The notes beneath the pieces were generated by a model, which saw only the letters and a list, made by a program, of their open reading frames with translations, did no database searches and was not told the DNA's origin. A stretch of 64,000 bases of DNA from Mucidula mucida. Taxonomy: Eukaryota > Basidiomycota > Agaricomycetes > Agaricales > Physalacriaceae. The stretch is from positions 1 to 64,000 of the forward strand of contig JADNYV010000055.1 in NCBI GenBank assembly GCA_015501055.1. Reading direction: 5' to 3'. Below are positions 56,935 through 64,000 of this stretch, piece after piece (position 1 is the first letter of the stretch; each line of letters begins with the position of its first letter). Position numbers and translations under genes: made by a program.

Positions 56935-58485
56935 TTACAGACTACCAGAGAATGGTGCGATGTCGGCTGGAACCTGCCCATCGTTACATGTCGTCATGAA
57001 TGTGAGTTGGGCTAGTGGTCCATTCTGTGGGACAAGTCTGGGAAGCATTTTCGAGAACAACCGCCAGACTGTTTCGCGGAGAAGCTTCCGCCGAGACTCG
57101 TGGCTTCCTAATGAGACGAGATGGTGGTCTCGCAATAGATACGGGCTATTGCTAGGATCTTGAAGCGCATCGTCATGGAAGCGACCCCCATGAACACGGT
57201 TGTCCTTCGATAACCACACCGCTGAGACAGCCAACTCCCGAATATCCGTCCGTGCAGCCATGAGGGTCTCTATGCTCTTCCATAGCTCATGCGGTTCAGG
57301 CACAGGTGCACGCATAATATTGTCCGCCGAGGCGTAATCCTGATGGTAGGATAGCACAGGGTGAATCCATCTCAGGTCGGTGTCGCTGTAACGCTGCAAA
57401 GTTGCGCGATATAACATCAATACGCCGACGTTCCAGGCTTCATTCATGATTGGACACGCGAAGTGGCATTCTTTGAGGCCCGTTAGTCGAATAGGCGTAT
57501 TCTGAAGCTGATAAGGGTTTTCAACTATTCAATATAGTATTAGTCAAGGATGTTTGGGGGACAGTACAGACATACTTGTTAACGGTATTGGGACTTCGAA
57601 GCATAAGATCTCGACGTTCTGGTGGCGCAGGAAATCGCTGATCCTTGACATAATTTCAGGTGTGATGTGTCGGGCCTCTAGAATGAGCTCGCGTGTGGCA
57701 AAGGTAGCAGTGGGTAGGTCTAGCAATACACCAAACACATGCACGCTGCTGAATGAGGTGATGCCGACGTGCAACTCTCTGACCTTGAGGGGACCCCTAG
57801 TAGCGCGTGTCTTCAAAGCCCGAGAAACCGCGCCATCTTCTTCGGAGAAGACAATTCTGCAGAGTTTGAGCCTATCTATTTGCTCTTTGGCAAAGATAGA
57901 GACCAGCCAGGCGAGCTGCGGAGTGCTCAGAGTACACTGCTCGATCTCCAGAGCCTGAAGCCGGAATTTAGCCGCCTGGATGCTTGTCCAGAATGTCGAG
58001 CGAAAAGATCTGGATGCCTTCGTAAAGTCCATATGGGCGAGAACGACAACGTTCAAGTTCCTACACAACGAGATCATGGGTCCATTTTTGTGCTCTTCAC
58101 GATATCAAAGATCCCGCCAGCAGGATTATCCTCAAGGAGAAGGTTGCGTGGACATGCGGCAAGGAATAGGCGGTCGGAGATCCGATCCATGAAATCGTCC
58201 ACTGCATCATCAAGGTCGACCCAAGGCCCAGCAAGGATGTGCTCCAAGAGACCCGCTGTAGTTTTGGCGTACAAGTGCTCCAAGAGACCCTCTCTAGTTT
58301 CGGCGTACGCCCGACTCACAGCAAGAAAAGATGTTTCACGCATGACGCCGCCACTCGAATGGAGGTTGCTCATGGCGCGTTCACGGATGGCATTTGGTAT
58401 ATCGCCTAGAAGCTCGTAGGCCTGTGAAGCGTTAGTTGTGGTTTCCCAATGCATTGGGGACAAGTGGTACCTTCGACTCAGACAT
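56935..58485 (-). CDS. F-box/LRR-like family gene, third diverged paralogue
   Basis: Exon 1 MSESK (start 58,485) joins AYELLGDIPNAIRERAMSNL across an intron (donor GTACCA, acceptor TTCACAG). The long second exon includes ILAGPWVDLDDAVDDFMDRI, RLQALEIEQCTLSTPQLAWL and VRELHVGITSF; the third has LTGLKECHFACPIMNEAWNV and LWKSIETLMAARTDIRELAV. The exon plan, the three-to-five-residue first exon and key blocks match the two copies in the inverted repeat. About 480 residues. An internal 36-base tandem duplication (58,237-58,308) repeats GLLEHL. The family appears to be an expanded fungal F-box/LRR-like group; the molecular role is unknown. Confidence 0.65.
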
Positions 58486-59125
58486 GAAGATTAGCCGATG
58501 CGTTCTATGAAGTTGGGGGGTAACAAGTGAAGAAAATGATGTTTGACAGCGGAGATCGCAGCTATTTAAAGGAGAGGGTGCGAGGGCTGATGGGACCAAC
58601 AACAAAATCCCCAGGCGAGCGTGGAAAAAGAGGCTGTTGTTAGGGAGTCGATCTCCCTCTTCCGGCATCACAAGTGGGAACAAAAAGAGCTGGAATATCG
58701 GCAACAGGATCTTCATGCTAACGCTCATTTTCGGAACATAACTTTACGGTCCGAAGTGCTCGTGGTGGTCAAAATGTAACAGCGAACGAGGTCATGTGAT
58801 GCAGGATGAGCGCCAGGCGCCTAGATAATACTGTTGATTTCAAAGCCGCAGAAACTTCTGGTGTGCGAAATATACTCCCGTTTCTCGTGGAGCCCCCCTC
58901 TCATTGACGATTGAATGCAACTCAAAGATCCCGGGCTGGAATATGATAATATCAAGCAATACGTCGGGTACGGGACAGACGTTGAGGTCATCTAATTAAT
59001 CTACATGATGTTGTATTATACAGTAGTAAGAGTATGTATGCAGCATATAATCTATCCCAAATTGTCCTCGACGCCAACCCGCGTCGGTGAGTAAAGACTG
59101 GCAGTCCCGTTTAACGGACCATTTC
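58486..59125. other. Intergenic with promoter
   Basis: Holds the promoter of the third F-box/LRR-like gene, including TATTTAAA at 58,563-58,570 (minus strand), and the 3' region of the next gene. No gene recognised. Confidence 0.5.
58563..58570 (-). promoter_or_regulatory. TATA-like box of third F-box/LRR-like paralogue
   Basis: TTTAAATA on the minus strand about 80 bases before the start codon, preceded by CATCAGCCCTCGCACCC-like sequence comparable with the other two paralogues. Confidence 0.45.
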
Positions 59126-60969
59126 TTAAATCACGTCCTCGTCCTCCCTCTCTAGATCTAACAAACTCGAGAATTTGAGGCGGCCATCCGAGTCCCAGAC
59201 TTCGACGCCGGTATAACGCTCCATGAACATGTATTCATCAGGCTTCAGCGGCTCTTTCGGTAACGACCAGTATACTGCGATATTTATGAGCGAAGGTTAC
59301 ATTTGCGAACCAACATTAACTCACATCGGTATTTCTCGACCTGGAAATGATTGTAGAGCGCCTCCCCAATGCGTATGTTATCCCACTCATGCTTCCCTTC
59401 CATCGCATCCGATGTTACATGAATGGGTATCGGCGGATTAGGCTCGACGCGCTCTGTAACAGGACCGTTCGGGGCGCGGCGCATGAGATATCTGAAAGTG
59501 GGTAATCGAAATAAGAACGTTGCACATCATCTAAAATCAAGAGACACACCTGTTCACATCGAACCTCGGTACGCGATTGTAATTTGGTGAATAGTGCACG
59601 GAAAACTCCTGCGGAAACCAAAGCCACTGCGAATACGTTCCGTGCTGTAAAGTCACTTCATATTCCTGTCCTAGTTGGAGAACGTCGGTGGTCGTTGGCC
59701 AGAGGTAAGCCTTTTCGACCGCTCCCGTTGATCCTTAACAGCCTGTATGAATTCCTCCGTTGACCAAGCGTTAGCATAGATTGCTTTCCTGAGCCGTCCT
59801 GCGCGAGATGATATGACCGCGTCTGCTTCTTCAAAACGTTATCGAATCCAAAGACACCATCGACTGTACTGATGTGGCCATCCTGCATGATGCGGGCAGG
59901 GAACGTGAGGAACGTTAAGTGTGAATTGAGGATAGTGAAATGTGACCATTCAACCTCTTCGCTGACGTCGGAGAGAAATGGCTCCTGCATAAACGCGGCC
60001 ATGGTGCGGAAGTTGGGCATGTTCATGAGAGTAGAGACCACGTCTGGGGAGTTGCGGTAGAACATCAAGTGGCCGGGCGTGAAGACAAGGATGTCGTCTT
60101 GCCAATTAGGCGCGGACGGGATGATCACGTCGAAGGAAGGTGCAAGATCCCATGGAACTGGCGAAGCATCAGAATGAAATGTAGAAAGCCCGATGAGAAA
60201 AGCGTACACATTCTTTCGAAACTACACACAAGATTGTTAGTCTAAGCAGTCTATGGTCAAAGACGCGTCTTACCTTCCCCACATTTCGTCCAGATCAGAA
60301 ATGCCCCATATTGGTGTACGAGGATCAACCCAACGAGAGAAGATGGCCGCGCGGAATGGGCGAAAGAAACCATTATACTGTGATCTATTTAGCATGGTCT
60401 AGGAGGGAGCATATGAAAGTGCTCACCATATCGCCGCTTGCCCGAGCTTTCATTTTGTCCTTCAAGACCCCCATGTCGCCTTCCACGCAATCATTCCACT
60501 GCCCACATATCCACCGCGCATGCATGTCCCAATACTCGTCAAATGTCAAGCAAACCTCTCTCGCGTTCGGCGTCTCCGCAAGACCTGGAACGTGCACACA
60601 TCCCTGGCCGTCCTCCTCCTCCGACTCTTGGGTGTACTTGATCAATAGAAAATCAATCTCTGGGTTGGCGCGGACCGACGCGAAGAAATCAGGGAGATGG
60701 AGCTGCTCCCGCGACGGTTTACGGAAAATGGTGATGATTGTTATTTTTGGTGCGACTGAAGTGGGGGCCTCATGGCTAGAGTGGTCGTAAATGGGAGAGG
60801 GCTTGTGGTGGTAAGAGTCCGGCCTAAACGTGTCCTGGACGAGGGAAGGCGCTAATGGAAATTCCGAGGATTCGGTAGTAGGTGAACGAGCGGCGTATAA
60901 GAAAAGGACGACTATAAGACTGGCGAGAACGATAGTCGGGAGCGCGCCAATGCGTCCTCTAGGGATCAT
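59126..60969 (-). CDS. Type II membrane protein, glycosyltransferase-like
   Basis: The gene has about six exons. MIPRGRIGALPTIVLASLIV and VLFLYAAR form a short cytosolic tail plus signal anchor, as in Golgi glycosyltransferases. A luminal stem is followed by APKITIITIFRKPSREQLHL, PEIDFLLIKYTQ, FDEYWDMHARWICGQWNDCV, PIWGISDLDEMWGNFRKNVY (a DLD acidic motif of DxD type), FDVIIPSAPNWQDDILVFTP and GHLMFYRNSPDVVSTLMNMP. These follow the order of DUF6625-type putative glycosyltransferases: nucleotide-binding strand, 'WG..D.D' motif, then a substrate region. The C terminus ends LEREDEDVI. Activity is inferred from fold-like motifs only; donor and acceptor are unknown. Confidence 0.65.
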
Positions 60970-61464
60970 CGTGGGTGTCGGTAGAGAAGGGAATCAAGGG
61001 TGCTGGCGACGACATGTAAAGGAATGGGGCTGCCGTCAGTTACAGTTTATGATATGAATAATAGGGTGCGTTCGGAATGGCGGGTGTACATCATCCATCA
61101 TTCTTTGGAGCGCGAACTGGAGCTTTGCAACGATTTATGAGCGGTGCATACTCTGTCTTGAACGAAGCAAACTTACTGGGAGAACCAATTTAAAGTGCCT
61201 GGGAAGACCTTTACAGCCTTCTCGTAGGAGTTGCGGACGCTAGCAGCTTGTGACAGTAAATTGTAATGACAATGGAAACGGAAGAGAAGTTGAAATTTCA
61301 AATCAGCTCCATTGCCGTTTATCTTATCTCGCAGGGTCCTCGCAGTATGTCATCAAGGTCCAGGGGATAACGCCACAGTTCTCCGGGCTGATCTTCAAGG
61401 GCGCGAAGTCTTTCCACATGGACATTTGATGTATATTCTATTAGCAGTAAGTATAAAACAGAAA
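60970..61464. other. Intergenic
   Basis: Promoter of the type II membrane protein gene and 3' region of the next minus-strand gene. No gene recognised. Confidence 0.5.
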
Positions 61465-63380
61465 CTACTCTTCCAATTCCGAACTCGGCAACTTTACATC
61501 CGCCTCGTCGGGCACGTCGGTCAAGAGAACTGGCAAGATTTCATAGACCAGTCCCAAAAGCTGCACATCCAGCTGGTCTGAGTTTGGTCGCGGAAGCGCA
61601 ACGAGAACAGCGTGTGTCCAGTGCCGCCCAATGGGTCCAAACCCGACTTTGGTTCTGGGCTGGGTTCCCGACTTGGACTTCTTGTTGGTCGTTGTTGTAT
61701 CATCACGAAATGCATGATCGTGCGGTGTCTCGTCCGCGCCTTCATCTATCGCTCTCTTTTCATCATCTTTCGGATCCTCTGCATCGTCATCCTCTCCCTC
61801 GTGTTCGTCGCCCTGAGCGTCTCCTTCATCCTCGCCCTCATCCGCATCATCCCTCCCTGAGAGTCCTCGCCGTCATGATCGCTATCATCCTTGACAGCTC
61901 TGCCATTCATATACTTGGCCACCACGCTCTTCTGATGGATCCTTGCATAGTTGACATAGATATCTCTATACTCCACCCACTTCGGCCCTTCGTCCAGTTT
62001 GACCAAGACGAGTGACCCCGAAACGTCTGGTACGTCGTCAATGCTATCGTCGTCGTCGTCGTCGGCACTATCGTTATCATGAGTGGCGACCTGCTTGCTC
62101 TGCGTCGTCAGCAATTTGTCCGGCTCGGTGGCGACTTTAATCGGATCGACTGCCCGCTTCTTAACGCCATCGTCAGACGAGTCGCTAGCGTCTTTCAGGT
62201 TCTTCTTGAGGGTTTCCGCGGCTTTGTCGTTTAGTGTCGTCGTATCCACGATAGTGGCGTTCCATGCCGGCGCGTACTGTCCCATAGGACCTGCTTTGCC
62301 GCCGGTGAGCATAGACAGTCCGACCTCGCCGGGGGAAGATGTGGTACGTTCATCAAAGTAGAATGCTTGGGCGGTGATCTATATCATTTATTAAAATGAT
62401 AGACGGTATAAAGAAACACGACGTACATAGCTAGCCAAGCTCAGTTTTTGATACTTGGGACGAAGCTCCTCGCATGCATCCTTCCTTTTCTTATACGCAG
62501 CGTAATTCTTCTTCGTGTAGTCCGGCGCGCCTTTACCTGCCGCCGCCCACTTCTCTTTGTCCTCGAGCGAAGGCGGCAGCAGCTTCTTCAAGACCGTCCA
62601 CATGTCAACGGAGGCTTTGGCTCCATCGGCGTCCTTGTCCTTGTCAGATTCGACATCCTCATTCGCATCCGCCCGCCTAGCCTTATCATCATCCACCTTT
62701 TCTGGACTACAACCCCAACACTCGGCTCGTCATCTCATCCTTCTCATGCGCCTCGTCATACGCTGCACAAGCTTCGCCTCAAGCGCCGACCGTTTCTCTG
62801 TGCACTCGAACCACTGCGACACTATCTTGTTCTGATCGATAAGGCTCTCCTTCGTCGCCTGCTTCCCAACGTCAAAGAGAAAGTCGAGGTACGTATCGAA
62901 CCACGTCTCCCCCGCCGTAGTCGCACGCGAATCTATCGTCACACCCTCATCGTCGTCGTCCTCGAAGGACTCGGGGAAAGGTGAACGTACGAAATTAGCA
63001 AGCGCAGCGTTGCTTTCGACAACATCGGGGCCAGCAAAGGGTGTTGTGATGATTGGAGACGCAGTAACCCAGCGCTCGTCCGCGCCATCGCCTATTTTGT
63101 CGTTCAAAAGCGTCCGCAGTTGGTCTTTGAGTGATGGGGGAACGGGGTCTTTGGCAGTGGCTGACGGTTGGGCAGTTGCGGATGTAGTGCTCTTGGGAGG
63201 ATCATCGCGGACATGGAAAACGCGGTTACTCAAAGGAACTGCGCGGGGATTATGCTGGTGGGCAGCGACGTCGATAGAGTCAGTCGAATCGGGAAGCGGT
63301 ATACCAGAGCATAAGCCGATCAAGAAGAGGATTATGAGTCCGGGCAGGAAACTAATGCTGCTAGTCTTGCCATGTGTCAT
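61465..63380 (-). CDS. Secreted acidic, low-complexity protein of unknown function
   Basis: The gene has four exons. It starts with a signal peptide (MTHGKTSSISFLPGLIILFL). The mature region has DPVPPSLKDQLRTLLNDKIG and AGETWFDTYLDFLFDVGKQ, then (intron GTATGA ... TCCAG) an acidic Lys/Asp block, SVDMWTVLKKLLPPSLEDKE, GLSMLTGGKAGPMGQYAPAW, PKWVEYRDIYVNYARIHQKS, an acidic Asp/Glu run, and a structured end PIGRHWTHAVLVALPRPNSD and LLGLVYEILPVLLTDVPDE. The acidic run needs an intron (GTATAT donor, GGGAG acceptor at about 61,853) to reach the last frame; without it a stop occurs at 61,746. No family recognised. In-frame sequence upstream to 63,650 could extend the N terminus. Confidence 0.6.
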
Positions 63381-64000
63381 GCTAACGGACCAGCCGTCGC
63401 CAATGTGTTGAGATCCAGCTCGAGGGTGATAAAGTAGTGCTCCGACCGGCCAGCAGGGAGTTTTCGCAGAGAGCCAGCTCTGCGAATGAGGGAATGGGAA
63501 AGAAAGAGTCATGGTTGACAGACGAGACGAGATGAATACGCTGGACGACCGGGTCGCTGTAGTTATGGAGCAGGTACACAGCCTTGATGGTAATCGACGC
63601 CGCCTCCGGGAGGCCTGCCCGTTGCCACGTTCACCAGTCGCGGTGATCATGGCGGTGCTCTGCGCCTTGACAGACCGGCACTTGACGACACCGTTCCTGA
63701 AATAAATAACTCAGTAAGGATTCAGAGAACAGGCCGAGTAACATACTCGGGATCGGGGTGACATTGTTTATTTGCCGCTCGAGGTATTCTTCACGGATGT
63801 CCCAGAGTAGGGTATAGCGCAAGACGGCTACGTTCGCGCTGGAAACAGAAAGCTCTGAGCTTGGTGACATTTCGATCACTGAAGCTGCTTAGTCGAGACA
63901 GTAAGATTATCCGATATACGCACACCTGTAGTCAAATGGCCGTGATCTGCAGAGAATACTTGTTGTAATTCTAGATGGTGGCTGTGCAAAGGTTGGTGCT
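63381..64000. other. Window edge, possible partial gene on minus strand
   Basis: A minus-strand frame from 63,879 (SSANVAVLRYTLLWDIREEY) joins through a possible intron to NGVVKCRSVKAQSTAM and an Arg-rich stretch. It may be a small gene or the 5' part of the preceding one. No family recognised, and the window ends shortly after. Confidence 0.25.

Noticed and set aside
61584..62984. Plus-strand open frames up to 178 codons
   Set aside because: They are the antisense of acidic low-complexity exons of the secreted protein gene and show no family motifs.
1..64000. CRISPR arrays, rRNA and tRNA genes, bacterial-type operons
   Set aside because: No regularly spaced direct repeats, no rRNA-like sequence and no convincing tRNA arms were seen; intron-rich genes show the DNA is fungal nuclear.

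Overview
The window is nuclear DNA of a filamentous fungus, most probably a basidiomycete of the Agaricomycetes. The genes are broken by many short GT-AG introns (about 45-80 bases). Several protein families are characteristic of mushroom-forming fungi: a DUF6533-type membrane protein, an ArAE_2-type transporter, a single-pass protein with an ITLPQNG ectodomain, and MYND proteins. TTAGGG-type telomere-like repeats occur internally. There are no bacterial operons, CRISPR arrays or recognisable tRNA/rRNA genes. Exon joins were worked out by eye from reading frame and splice signals, so outer gene limits are firmer than internal junctions.

Layout. 1-2.7 kb holds no recognisable gene. 2.7-4.95 kb is a unit (A) with an NTF2/SnoaL-like gene, repeated in the same orientation at 54.07-56.32 kb (A'). 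6.2-16.1 kb is a gene-rich segment: a small Zn2Cys6 regulator, an EFM7/NNT1-like methyltransferase (-), a large ArAE-type membrane transporter, a GFA/CENP-V-fold protein, and a family I call the KGG/zinc-cluster family. 16-23.4 kb is sparse: a MYND zinc-finger gene with a 9-base micro-exon, MYND relics, and a helical cell-death-like gene. 23.5-26.7 kb is a long serine/proline-rich F-box-like gene with a poly-His tract. 28.6-30.3 kb is a complete DUF6533 membrane protein gene.

30.15-51.3 kb is dominated by a large inverted duplication. The left arm (about 30.15-35.6 kb) and the right arm (about 45.0-51.3 kb) carry the same genes in mirror image: the 3' end of the DUF6533 gene, an F-box/LRR-like gene, a KGG/zinc-cluster copy and ARV1. 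The spacer of about 9.4 kb holds a single-pass membrane protein, a secreted deaminase-fold protein, a small unknown gene, a truncated LTR retrotransposon whose two LTRs face each other, and a truncated membrane-protein gene. The arms have decayed differently: the F-box-like gene is frameshifted only on the left, both KGG copies carry separate lesions, and ARV1 is open on both sides. The right arm also carries a 456-base TIR element containing telomere-like repeats and a hairpin.

51.7-64 kb has a further NTF2-like gene, an AYR1-type short-chain dehydrogenase, unit A', a third diverged F-box/LRR-like paralogue, a type II membrane protein resembling a glycosyltransferase, and a secreted acidic protein. 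The genes do not form a metabolic cluster. The region reads as conserved housekeeping genes (ARV1, EFM7, AYR1-like) set among recently duplicated, rapidly decaying fungal-specific families.
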